From the NCBI GenBank assembly GCA_961205875.1, contig OY540817.1, positions 5,429,001-5,493,000 on the forward strand: 64,000 nt of DNA, read 5' to 3'. Source of the stretch: Sialis fuliginosa (taxonomy: Eukaryota > Arthropoda > Insecta > Megaloptera > Sialidae). Below are positions 1 to 9,406 of the stretch, one piece after another (position 1 is the stretch's first letter; the number at the start of each line of letters is the position of its first letter). The notes under the pieces are model-generated. The model searched no databases, was not told the origin of the DNA, and saw only the letters and a program-made list of their open reading frames with translations. A program made the translations under genes and the position numbers.

Positions 1-135
1 TTGCATGATTTATGAGAATAAATGCTATTAATCATTTTCTTATCAAGAAATCAAAGTCGAGACAAAAAACAGTGCCGAATTAAGGAATAAATTAATTTAA
101 AAATATTTTGCAAAAATAAGAAATTTTATTAAAAT

Positions 136-467
136 TGTCCGGTATCATAAAGGACCTAACAAATTTGATATCTAGCAAGCACTTTCAACTGAGATATCAA
201 ACTTATATGACAGTTCTTTTGGTGTTTGTTGATTACTTTGACAAGTTTCACGCACGCGTTGTAGGTAAATACAAACGGTATTAAAACAGTGGTGATGTTA
301 TGAAAATTATTTTGTACGGTCAAAGATGCCAACTGTGTTACAATTAGTTGAAGTGTCACTGCTCTAAATTCCATAACTAATCCATAGATACTTGTACAGA
401 ATTAATACCCCATTTGAATGTAATTGCTAGCTAACAAATTTTGTTAGGTCCTTTATAATACTGGACA
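136..467. mobile_element. MITE, family B (TGTCC...GGACA), copy 1
   Basis: A 332-bp non-autonomous DNA transposon. The ends are inverted repeats of 28 bp starting TGTCCGGTATCATAAAGGAC on the left and matching the right end with two mismatches. A second copy lies at 55700-56177, sharing the subterminal AGCACTYTCAA, the block GATATCAAACTTATATGACA and the stretch around CAACGCGTG. An open frame of 72 codons on the - strand is part of the repeat; its N-terminal residues are recognisable in the other copy, but that copy is broken, so I do not call a gene. No clear target duplication is seen. Confidence 0.8.
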
Positions 468-760
468 TAATTGTAATAAAAATGATTGTATATTATATTC
501 ACAGATTTATTTTTATTGATTTTTTACGGAGTAATGGGATTCTAAAACAAACGACATTTTTTGTGGGGGCGAGAGGTGAAATTTTAAAATAAAATTAAAT
601 TTGTAAAAAATATCTAAAAAAGTAGAGATTCCATTCTTTAAAATGTTTTTTTATTTATTTATGTATTATGAATTGAACCATAATTACAGGGCTTTGAAAA
701 TTACCCTCTTTTTTAATACATACATATATTATATACATTTAAATATACTTTTTTTTTCAG
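468..760. other. AT-rich intervening sequence
   Basis: Nothing recognisable except that its right end (about 741-760) is a T-rich tract ending in CAG, which forms the acceptor of the candidate microexon that follows. Confidence 0.5.
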
Positions 761-796
761 AAGAAAATGGGTCACATGGGGGCAGTGTTGGTGATG
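761..796 (+). CDS. Candidate 36-nt microexon (partial gene, + strand)
   Basis: A tract of nine T residues followed by CAG (752-760) is a strong 3' splice site, and GTAAGTTATA from 797 is a near-consensus 5' splice site. The 36 bases between are much more GC-rich than the surroundings. The length is a multiple of three, so the exon could be included or skipped without shifting frame. Two frames are open: one reads EENGSHGGSVGD (Gly/Ser-rich), the other KKMGHMGAVLVM; the third has a stop. I do not recognise the parent gene and see no neighbouring exon on this strand in the next several kilobases, so the flanking introns would be long. Chance pairing of good splice sites cannot be excluded. Confidence 0.5.
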
Positions 797-1393
797 GTAA
801 GTTATATATTTTACATATATTATTACCAAACAATAAATATTGCTTAACCGAACATTAGCTTTCATCGATTCGTTATTGAAGCTATAAATAAATACGAGAA
901 TATTTATGCCAGTATATATACTAAGGCATATGACAAATTTATTATAGAATATTTGATGCAAAAAAGAAACGATATACTGACGGGTACTCCAGTGGTTTTC
1001 AATCAGTTTTTAAATTATTTTACTTTTTTTTTATTATAAAATTTTTAAATTAAATTATAAAAATAATAATAATTTTAAATAATTACCATATAACATATTA
1101 TACAAGCTATTCAATTTAAAGGTAGATTTTTTCGTATTTATGAATAACTAATTTCTCATCCGCGGCTTCGTACACGTTATATTATTAATTATTTTTATAA
1201 TTCATTAGAACAATTTTCTACTCCTAGAACTGTAAAAACACTTTCTTAAAGTGAAGACCCCTAAAATTTCACGTTTTTAGGGTTTGTGCTGGGTGTTGAT
1301 GAGTCAGGCACTGAGGACTTCTTGGAGATTAAGTGCATGCGCGCTAAGTAAAAATGATAACAGCATTAATTTTTTATAAATTTATAACCACTG
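797..1393. other. AT-rich sequence with a repeat fragment at its right end
   Basis: Mostly low-complexity A+T. Positions 1153-1172 resemble a decayed Helitron-like end (CCGCGGCTTCGTACACG). Positions 1277-1322 carry GGGTTTGTGCTGGGTGTTGA followed by TGAGTCAGGCACTGAGGACT, an interspersed motif seen again at 24250-24285 and 51110-51153. Confidence 0.5.
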
Positions 1394-1568
1394 TCTTGAG
1401 GCTTCCGCGGTGATCTTGATATTTGATATGGATCTTGGCTTCTGGGTGTAAGCCGCGTCGGTTTGGTCGTATTATCGGCCAATGTTTCGTCACACATTGC
1501 AGTGGACATCTTCAGGGCTCTTCTAAAAGATCAAACCGACGCGGCTTATACCCAGAAGCCAAGATCAG
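1394..1568 (-). mobile_element. Short Penelope-related insertion with hammerhead-like core
   Basis: A 175-bp insertion flanked by an exact 11-bp duplication TATAACCACTG (1383-1393 and 1569-1579). Inside are two 35-bp inverted arms (1431-1465 and 1532-1566, one mismatch) containing AAGCCGCGTCGGTTTG, so the unit can fold into a long hairpin. Read on the - strand, the loop carries CTGAAGA (1515-1509), a helix-II-like pairing GTCCAC/GTG-T-GAC and then GAAA (1488-1485), the layout of a hammerhead ribozyme core as found at Penelope-like element ends. The expected helix III ACGT reads ACAT, one CpG-type transition away, so catalytic activity is doubtful. No coding sequence is left. Confidence 0.65.
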
Positions 1569-1650
1569 TATAACCACTGGTTTAAAATTCAGATAATTGA
1601 ATACCTCGTAGAAAGCGTTTAGATAGTTAAAATATTGCAGACAGAAATTA

Positions 1651-1759
1651 CAGTAAGCCCTCTATTTACGCGTAGATGAAGATATAGAAATTGTTCCATT
1701 ACGTTGTGTTTTTTAAGTCTTTCCAAACTTTTTTCAATCGTGTAATAGAAGGAATACTG
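1651..1759. mobile_element. pogo-type MITE, copy 1
   Basis: A 109-bp element beginning CAGTAAGCCCTCTATTTA and ending with its diverged inverse, flanked by TA on both sides. The core CATTACGTTGTGTTTTTTAA is shared with the better copy at 18658-18802. TIRs beginning CAG and TA target duplication are typical of the pogo/Tigger branch of Tc1-mariner elements. It encodes nothing. Confidence 0.75.
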
Positions 1760-1783
1760 TATAAAAATTGTAAGAGTTTATAC

Positions 1784-1916
1784 TTGCACGTGTTTTAATA
1801 TCAATGCTATCATCATCAGAGTCAAAGCTCTCACAATTTTTATGGTTAAGAGATTTGTATTCAAATTGATGTAATGTTGAGGACCTCTGGTGACGATGTT
1901 TAGGGTACGCGCGCAT
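1784..1916 (-). CDS. Possible first coding exon, - strand (partial gene)
   Basis: An ATG at 1916-1914 in the context GCAAAT-ATG opens 44 codons plus one base up to a possible donor (GTATAA from 1783). The peptide starts MRAYPKHRHQRSSTLHQFEY and ends NCESFDSDDDSIDIKTRA, a mixed polar composition unlike the Phe/Ile/Asn/Lys-rich chance frames elsewhere in the window. The DNA from about 1900 to 2180 is noticeably less AT-rich, as a 5' UTR or promoter would be. The donor is only moderate, no second exon is seen toward the left edge, and the frame can be read upstream of the ATG only to a TGA near 1998. The family is not recognised. It lies antisense to the candidate microexon, so both may not be real. 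Confidence 0.3.
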
Positions 1917-2180
1917 ATTTGCAACCGCGTTGCTGCTGTAGCGATTGCACAAACTCTCTGATTGCCGATCGTGACGGTGGTTACTTCATAGTAATAAATA
2001 CACAGTGCGCAGGCAATGTCCGTAATTTTGCTACAAATAAGTACTGGCGAATAAACGTTTGTGCAATAACAATCGGTAAAAATGAAATGGTCGCAACTTC
2101 ACTCTATCAGTGCGACCGGGCATTTGATTGATGATAACTCTTGGACGTAGATAACTCGGGAATATTAATGTAGTTGATGT
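1917..2180. other. Less AT-rich block, possible 5' UTR/promoter of the - strand exon
   Basis: This block has several CpG-containing words (GCGCGC, CCGATCGTGACGG, GCGACCGGG) in an otherwise AT-rich setting and no match to the repeat families elsewhere in the window. A 70-codon frame on the + strand (1919-2131) overlaps it but has no splice or start context. Its role is undetermined. Confidence 0.25.
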
Positions 2181-2927
2181 AATGATGGGTCACGTTCACG
2201 ACAGACCAAAAACTTGCACTTCCCTGGCAAAAAAGAAAAAACTAAAAAATTAAGAAATACAAAAAATACAAAAGAAACACAAAAGTGAGGACCTTTTTTT
2301 TGTTTGTCGCGTCAAGATCACTCTATAATTTTATAAATTTAAATAAAGTTAGATAAGGAAAAATAAAAACTGAAGATCTTTTTTTTTTAGTCATGCAATG
2401 CGAAATTTATTATTACAGAATTAATTTTTTTTTTAAATTATTTTATATGTAATTTAATTTTATATGTCTAAATGCACCCCCCTGAGAGAAATTCTGCCGG
2501 CGCCCATGGATATCATTAAATATAATATAGTACTTTATTATTATATTATGTTCAATTTAATGCTTGCAAAAATAATACATAAATAGATTTTACAATAAAT
2601 CGCATTTAGTTAAAAATGACGACTCTTACTGAGTATCTGTAGATTTACCATCTTACAAAACTGTATTGGGTTAACATTCATTTTTAGCGATTTTTAACTA
2701 GCAATTGCAATTAATATAGTAAACAATATTTTTATAAAAACTCAAAAACGATAGATCGTAGAGGGGTGATATTTTATATTTGAGATTAATTTTCACCCGA
2801 GAAGAAAATTTCCTATTTTTGAAAACGATCTTACAACCGGAAACATATATTTACTCTTACCAATTAATTTTTGAAACAGTGTGAGTTAGTAAATATTATT
2901 ATCTATAATTTAAGTCCTACTAGCTGT
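2181..2927. repeat. AT-rich tract with a fragment of repeat family X
   Basis: Mostly low-complexity sequence. Positions about 2725-2885 match family X by the words GAAAACGATCTT, ACAACCGGAAAC and GATAGATCGTAGAGGGGTGA, which recur near 5400-5470, 12225-12300 and 49125-49200. Confidence 0.5.
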
Positions 2928-3506
2928 TACCCGCGACTTCGTCCGCGTCTAATTCATATTTTTTATCTAATAAACTTTTTCGGGATATAAATTACAGGGC
3001 TTTGAACCGTTATTTTTTTCGTTTCGGTTTTCGTTCCGGTTCGAGTAAAAAAATATATTTCGGTTCGGTTCCGATTTTCGGTCCGCAAAAAATAACGGTT
3101 TTTCCGTTTTTTTTCGGTTTTCGGTTCAGCTCCGAGTGATTAATTAAAAAAAAATTATTTGTATTAAAAAAAAATTTTGTACCATAATTTAGAATATTTT
3201 ATGGTACTTGTATGATAGTCCGAACGACAATTGAAGTTGGAAATAAGATCATGTTAACGCGAGTATTTTAACATGTACTGAACCGTTAAAACCGATATTT
3301 TTATTTCGGTTCTGTTCCGGTTTTCGTTCCGGCAAAAAATAACGATTTTTCCGGTTTTCGGTTCAGTTCCGGTTCGAAGCCCTGATAAATTAACCTATGC
3401 TCTTCCTCAGAATGCAAGTTATTTCTCTGTCAAATTTCATCATAGCCGTACAAAGGTAACAGACAGACAGACACAGTTACATTCGAATTTATAATATTGG
3501 TATGGA
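2928..3506 (-). mobile_element. Helitron-like repeat (Lep1-type), split by a hAT element
   Basis: Starts ACTAGCTGTTACCCGCGACT and continues with the usual body (CGGGATATAAA, then after the insertion CTTCCTCAGAATGCAAG, CAAATTTCATCA, ACAGACAGACAGACAC, TATAATATTGGTATGGA). Read on the - strand it ends CAGCTAGT with a CG-rich hairpin just inside, the CTRR-T end plus hairpin expected of Helitrons. It has no coding capacity. The interior is interrupted at 2995-3384. Confidence 0.7.
2995..3384. mobile_element. Small hAT element with perfect 8-bp duplication
   Basis: A 390-bp element with inverted ends CAGGGCTTTGAACCG / CAGGGCTTCGAACCG and subterminal runs of TTCGGTTC-like repeats in both arms. It is flanked by an exact 8-bp target duplication ATAAATTA (2987-2994 and 3385-3392). 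CAGGG ends plus an 8-bp duplication indicate the hAT superfamily. It carries no transposase and so was mobilised in trans. It lies inside the Helitron-like repeat and is therefore younger than it. Confidence 0.9.
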
Positions 3507-3885
3507 TTCTTTTTTCTATCTTTTATATACCAACTATCGAAAATATTTTTATAAATAATTAGCGTGTAAGAAAGTCATGTGGCATCTATGGAAGTTTTAG
3601 TTATGACATTTGATAATAATTCTTAATAACTAAAGACACACAATTGCTTGTGCTATGAGTGTGATACGTAGTTTAGAATTTAGTCTACAATAATGAGACT
3701 AAATCAGTTATGGCAAATGTACCGTCACCGAGTAGTAATTAACCAGTGGTCGAGAAACGTGTGGGAGGGGGTAGGGGCACTAATTGCTTTGCGTGGAGTA
3801 ATCTACCCTGACGTTAACAACAACCCCTATCAAACAATATACACAACAATGTATAGGGCATATATCTTAAAATACTTTTAACCCG
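3507..3885. other. Intervening sequence
   Basis: Nothing convincing. Positions 3560-3600 resemble the end of repeat family X (AAGAAAGTCATGTGGC). A 62-codon frame at 3693-3881 has no supporting context. Confidence 0.4.
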
Positions 3886-4135
3886 CGGTTTATATATTTA
3901 TAAACTGTTTGTCTGTGTACGATTTTCTCAGTAACTACTGAACGGATTTTATTCCGTTTTTTTTAATACATAGAGTGTTTCACGAGGAAGGTTTAGGTGT
4001 ATAATTTGTGGGTATTTTGTATAAATTTTATGAAGCTGATGGAAAAAAAAACAATCGTCGGAGAGGTTAGCGATAAGTGAAAACAATAGGTTTATTTCAG
4101 ATTAAATTTTTATCCCCGGGTAACACCGGGTCCAT
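3886..4135 (+). repeat. Interspersed repeat family K, copy 1
   Basis: Shares with 59984-60256 the blocks CTGTGTACGATTTTCTCAGT, ACTACTGAACGGATTTTATT, AATCGTCGGAGAGG and ATCCCCGGGTAACACCG, in the same order and orientation. The end contains the inverted pair CCCGG/CCGGG. The type is unknown; it has no coding capacity. Confidence 0.7.
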
Positions 4136-5212
4136 TGCGGTAGTAAGAATTATAATCTTAATAGACCGGAAATAAAGGAAAACGTACACGGAAAATGTAT
4201 GAGGAGCCAAATGTAAACATTGATTAGAACATGCCCAGATGTATATTTCCTGAAAACTCCCTAGCAAGGGCCCAAAGTTTTGTAACAAGGATTTTGTAAA
4301 CACTCTGTATCTAATGAACGAAATGTTCAATCAACCCCGTCTTTCGCATTTTAAACAGATAATTATTTTAACCAAAAATAACTAAACTATACTATTGCTT
4401 CTCTTTAAAATATTAAATCTGTTTTAAACAATATTTACTCTTGCTTTTAATAAATCTTTTTATACGTATATTATCATTTATAAATTACGTAAGAAATAAT
4501 TGAAAATATATTTCAAAATTTTGAAATAAATTTAATGCATTTCAGTAACCACATTTGAAAGAAAAACGTAATAAATAATAAGATAGAAATACATGTATAG
4601 ATACTAAAGAAGTCAGTAAATCGATCAATCTATAAATGATTATCGATTACATAACCCAGCTAGAGTTGAATGGAATTATATCGGTGAAGCTAGGCAGTCC
4701 GTAATATCAATTTAAAAGACATAATAATAACAATCCAATATTCATATCGAGCTCTGAAAAATTCCTGCAAAGAAAGTGAAATCTCAGTGCATTAAGTAAA
4801 CAAGCAGTTGCTTTGTCGTAACTACCACCGCTTCACAATTATTGTTATCTGGTCGAGTCTGTAACGTTGGACCCCTAATTTAAAAAAATCCACTTCATGT
4901 TAAAGTTTCTTATGAAATAATACGAAATTTTATTTTATTGAAAACTACATAACACAATTATCAAATAAGTAAAGTTTGATGATGAGAGGGGAGGGTATTT
5001 GAGCTATATTTTTTATGTGATCATTTTTTTACCTATACATGTCACATTTTGAAAGCTTATATCCCCGAAACTAATAATCATAGATCAATAAATAAAACAG
5101 AAATATATAGCTTACATAGTTCCATTTATAATAATATGAGTTTAAACCCTCCACACCTCAACCCTTAAATACAGTAGCATTAAATAATCAAGTTAATTTT
5201 GATAGGATTTTT
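4136..5212. other. AT-rich sequence, nothing recognised
   Basis: No exon, repeat end or RNA gene that I can support. A 77-codon frame on the - strand begins in the family K repeat and looks like chance. Confidence 0.5.
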
Positions 5213-6010
5213 ACTTTCTTATACCCATGTATATGAAATACACATATACATATAGTATAAGTAAGTATAATGAAGCCGATTTTTTTCGAAATCCGAAATT
5301 TGATGGAATTATCCATTTTGATCTTCCCTTAATCCATTCTGACTATTTTCGCCATGATGTCTGTGTGTCCGTCTATCTGCCTGTCTGTAAACGCTGTAAA
5401 TCAAATACGACAAATCGTAGAAGGATAAAATTTTATATTAAAGATTAATTTTTGTCTTGAATTTTTCGAATTACTTTGAAACAGTATGAAATAGAGAAAA
5501 ATGGTCAAGTTAAATTTTGTAGGTAATATCAATATCTATAATTTATGTTCTATTTATTTTTTCGAAAAAACGAAAAAAATTATTATTATTCAAATGGTTC
5601 ATAACAGATAAGGAATATGTGCCATGAGTGTCGTGGGACTTTCTTATACGTATTACAGAAATTGAACAGTGTGGGTGAGTCTTAGTAATTATATAAAAAA
5701 ATTATTTCTGGCTAAATCATAAATGCTGGAAAAAATGTATGGGGAATAAATTATAGATAATAACATACTCGATATTTTTTATCTAAAACATTTTTTTTTC
5801 AAAAATAATTCCAAAATTCTAAAATTGATAAGAGTAAACATCCGTTTTCAGTTATGACGTTCAAAAAAATTTATTTTTATATAATGTACTGAATAATATT
5901 ATCTTATTAATTTGTCAGAAATGTTTTAATAAAATAAGAATCACGTATACTATTCACTGTTAGGATTACGTATAAGAAAGTCCCGTGGTTCTCAAGGCAG
6001 ATATTTTTTA
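5213..6010. repeat. Repeat family X with foldback end
   Basis: Begins with CTTTCTTATACCCATGTATA and carries GCCGATTTTTTTCGAAATCC, TTATCCATTTTGATCTTCCC and TTCGCCATGATG, all repeated at 12140-12720. The block GTCGTGGGACTTTCTTATAC (about 5628-5665) recurs inverted at about 5965-5995 (TACGTATAAGAAAGTCCCGT), so the right part can fold back. Partial copies lie at 2725-2885, 12140-12720, 49040-49415 and 51905-51960. Confidence 0.65.
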
Positions 6011-6027
6011 TTAGATATATTGTATAC

Positions 6028-6327
6028 TAGCTGTTACTTGCGACTTCCTTCGCGTGGAAGTTAAGTTAGGTAAGATCTGCCAGACATAAAACCCATGGAG
6101 AAAAAAAAGAAGAAAGTTAGATAATACAGATTTCTGTTATGATAGTCGATAAAACAGGTCGCGCGTATAAATGACACATACCCATTTTTTTATTTAATAA
6201 ATTTTTCGGAATACAAAGTAGCATAATATGTCCTTGCTCATGATGCAAGCAAATTTCATCAAGATCGGTTCAGCGATTTAGCCGTGAAAAGGTAACAAAC
6301 AGACAAAGAGATATATTAGTATGGATT
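6028..6327 (-). mobile_element. Helitron-like repeat, longer subtype
   Basis: Starts ACTAGCTGTTACTTGCGACT and ends near TATTAGTATGGA. It has the subtype-specific block GATAGTCGATAAAACAGG also seen near 48800, 54540 and 59345, then ATCAAGATCGGTTCAGCG and an ACAGACA tract. Helitron-type end in reverse orientation; non-coding. Confidence 0.7.
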
Positions 6328-6880
6328 TCAATAATAAAAAAGTAGCAATACATATTTTTGGAATAGTTTTAAGACAGGGCGTGAGGGGGGGGGGGCAACT
6401 TAAAGGTACGGTGGCTATAATTCGCATTTATGCACCAACTTTCAATTTCCTAAATCGAGTCGCGGTCGGGTCACGACCGTTTCGCTGGGTTGTGGGAGGG
6501 GGAACAGTACGGAAGGAAGAGGGGGGTCGACCTCGTTGACCCCCTCACAATCATTAGTGACTGACCCGCGCAAATCTGGGTCATCCATAGCGATGTTTAG
6601 TTTGTATACGATTGATTGGTCATTAATTGTTTCAGAAAATTAATTGATTTGCTTCTCATAGGTACGATTGAAATGTTGTTCGTTTTTATAGTGATTACAA
6701 CATGACTGTGATTCTTTTTAACCGAATACTTGAGAACTGTCTTCATTACTTAATTGAATTACCTGTTTATTTTTTTATTGGATTCACCAACTAATTCAAC
6801 AATTTTGCAAATTGTAATATTTATTTGAAAATTACATGCACTTGATTTTTTTTCAATACCCTTTTATTAAACCAGTTACC
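6328..6880. other. Intervening sequence with G-rich segment
   Basis: Contains a run of ten G (6385-6394) and a G-rich tract at 6470-6530 (GGGTTGTGGGAGGGGG, GAGGGGGGTCGACC). A 72-codon frame (6321-6539) spans these but its Gly/Arg-rich end is a product of the G runs. No gene is supported. Confidence 0.45.
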
Positions 6881-7265
6881 TGCCCGCGGCTTCACCCGCG
6901 TTGTATTAAGAAGATATCGTTAAGTATGTATTTTTATATCCACAACATTTTTATAGCCTAAAACCCATTTTAGTCCGAAAAATTACGTTATGACTATTTC
7001 TTAATTATGTTTTCTTTATTTTTATTATGTTTATATTATTTTAAATATTTGGAAAAAGTCAGCAAAAAGTATTTTTTTATTTATTTAAAACACTTTTGTT
7101 TCATATAACCTAATCTCTATCTCGTACAGTTTTCGAAATCCCCATTCTATATTTAAACGGCCTGTATATGTTTTAACTCGTCATTCAAATCAGTCCAGTA
7201 GTCTAATCTGAGAACAAAGATATACAAACAAACAAATATAATGCCAACCACATAACCCTCATTTT
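6881..7265. repeat. Lepidopteran-style interspersed repeat (CCCGCGGCTTCACCCGCG)
   Basis: Begins at TACCTGCCCGCGGCTTCACC and ends ATGCCAACCACATAACCC near 7257. The same end, inverted, is present at 28010-28062 (GGGTTATGTGGTTGGCATTC). The body has TCAGTCCAGTAGTCTAATCT and an ACAAACAAACAAA tract. It is a non-coding repeat related in style to the Helitron-like family but with different internal sequence. Confidence 0.55.
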
Positions 7266-7272
7266 GTGGGAA

Positions 7273-7483
7273 GAATAGGCATAATGCCTAATTTTTAAAA
7301 ACTATTTTATGATGATCTTCCGTGTCTCTTATTCCCAAAAAAATGCATATTTCTGCAGAAAATAAAAGTTTAATCACAAAAATTGACCCTTTCAAAACTA
7401 ATTTTGAATTTAACGCCAAAACGCTCACAGGTGTCATGGCGCATTTTTGACGTCACTCCTTGTCAACTATAATAAATCCTTGT
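7273..7483 (+). repeat. Repeat family M, copy 1
   Basis: Matches 19169-19396 in inverted orientation over about 210 bp: TAGGCATAATGCCTAATTTT, TTTATGATGATCTTCCGTGT, TTTCTGCAGAAA, AAACGCTCACAGGTGTCATG, TTTTTGACGTCACTCCTTGT. The first block is itself an interrupted palindrome (TAGGCAT/ATGCCTA). It contains TGACGTCA, a perfect CRE-type octamer. The element type is unknown. Confidence 0.65.
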
Positions 7484-8144
7484 TCCATCGCTAATGTTTC
7501 TCGGTTTTACTTTTGGTAACACAAAACTGAGCAAATTGATGATTTAAAACCACTAAATAATTTATAAACAGTGCAGATATTAATGAAACAAAAATGACGT
7601 TTACGTAGCCGTGACGTCATCCATTCTGACTGGTGTTTTATCAAACACGTATTTTGCGTTTTTATTTTAACAAAAGTCATATTAATATAAAAATTAATAC
7701 ATTATTTCATTATTTAAAATCATAATTTCAGTGATACTTTGTTACTGGCATCATGCCTATTAGCAAAACGTGCGAACAAATTGCATTTAAATGAATTTGA
7801 TATCCATCTAATTAAACTAGCCTGTTGAAACCATAGATAAAGTAAGTTGAAGTGGAGCAATATAATTAATATGAAAATGCGTCTTCTGTAGATAGCGCTG
7901 TCATCTCCCTTACATGATGTGCACATTCTAGTTGTGTCCGCCTATCTGGCGCAACATCTCTGTGTCACTGTGAATTGTATCATAAATCATTTTGCAACAT
8001 CAAAACTCTGAACAACAACAACTGTAACGTTATGTACAAGCCTTGGGATCGCTCTTTGGTGCTATCATTTATTTAAGGATCAACGTTTCAATAAATAACG
8101 TACTGTAGTAACAGTGGCGGAGGTGCTATTCATTAATAATAATG
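7484..8144. other. Intervening sequence, nothing recognised
   Basis: A further TGACGTCA lies at about 7611-7618. A 68-codon - strand frame at 7720-7926 has no splice or start context. Otherwise nothing that I can support. Confidence 0.4.
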
Positions 8145-8852
8145 TATTTTTTCTACAACCGTGTAAAAAAGTAGGCTTTTTCATTGACATTTCAGTGTGT
8201 AAAGTAGTATTTTTGCGCTCGCCGTGCGTAAAAAGTTTTTTCACGCACGGCGTGCGCAAAAGTGTTTCCATAGTAACACATATGTACATTTTTACATTTT
8301 TTTACGATTAATGAATTTTATAAATTAATACTATTGTATTATAGTATTAAACAAATTACTAAAATTTAAGTACTATATTAATAATTGTAATAAACAAACT
8401 TATGAATAAAATTAAATAAAATATAAACAATACCTTTAGGGTTTTTTTCTTGGCACAATTCATAGTATTATGTGTAATTTTCATATATCAATTTAGATTT
8501 TGCAGATAGTAAATTTAAAACTACAGAATTTGCAGCTTCTGATATCTCTGGTGGTGCACACTTATGTTATTTTTCAGTATCACCACTTATCCATCTGAAT
8601 ATAATATAATAGAATAACAAATTATGAAACAAATTTGAATGAAAATAGAACTGTCAAAAATTTTATCTAAAGCTTACTAGAGTTGAATTTTAATATTAAT
8701 ATAGCAAAATACAAAGTATATAAATTAATTATTATATTATATTATTGTTAATATTATATAATCAATAGGGTTGTAGAAAAAATATTGTGTGCACCTCGGG
8801 TGTAAAATGCGTTTTTCACACTCGTGCGAAAAACTATCATTTTACACCCTAG
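8145..8852. repeat. Inverted repeat pair with two hairpins
   Basis: TATTTTTTCTACAACC at 8145-8160 is repeated exactly inverted at 8769-8784. Next to the left copy is a GC-rich hairpin with 23-bp arms and two mismatches (8211-8233 with 8239-8261; core GCCGTGCGT/ACGCACGGC). Next to the right copy is a second hairpin with 12-bp arms GGGTGTAAAATG (8798-8809 with 8838-8849). The stems stand out from the AT-rich surroundings. The two antiparallel 65- and 69-codon frames here exist only because the sequence is palindromic. Possibly two inverted copies of one MITE. Confidence 0.55.
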
Positions 8853-9406
8853 ATACACAAATAACTATTTTTATCGATCGAAGTAAGGGAACGTCCATAA
8901 TAATACTAATAATAATAAATAAACTTTATTCAATTTAACTTTATACAAATGATGAATATGTCAGGAAAAAAAGCAAAAACAAATACACAATATACATGAA
9001 TGAATAGAAAATAAAATGAAGTGTATGAAATAGTAAACAATAATATAAATAATAATAAAATAATATATAATATAACTTATAACATTTTTCTAGCAGTAAT
9101 GTTTTTAATTATATTTTGAATTTTTTTAATTCTAGTGTTTTTAAACGACTAGGTAAATAATTATAAATTTTGATAATTTGATTGATCGTTCCTTTAAAGA
9201 CAATTGCGGATTGTTCGAAAGGGACATATAGGTATTTTTTATTTCTAGTGTTGTATTTGTGGTTTGTTGTATATTCTTGGAAGAACGACCAGTTGCTCTT
9301 TACAAAGTTTCGTATATATATGTTATATTGAAGGTAGTGTTAATATTTTAAGATCTATAAAGAATGTGCGACATGGTTCTCCGGGTTTGGCATTCATTAT
9401 CACTCT
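8853..9406. other. AT-rich sequence with a possible retroelement tail
   Basis: The run AATAATAATAAATAAACTTT (8905-8930) looks like the A-rich tail of a non-LTR element or SINE, but no body is recognisable. The rest is AT-rich filler. Confidence 0.35.

Noticed and set aside
156..374. 72-codon frame in MITE family B
   Set aside because: The start of the peptide is recognisable in the second copy but the frame is disrupted there, and the element is a short TIR-bounded repeat.
1300..1325. TTGATGAGTC as a hammerhead core
   Set aside because: It lacks the leading C of CTGATGA and has no GAAA after a pairing helix; it is a dispersed-repeat motif seen three times.
7720..7926. 68-codon - strand frame
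   Set aside because: Length expected by chance; no homology recognised and no splice or start context.
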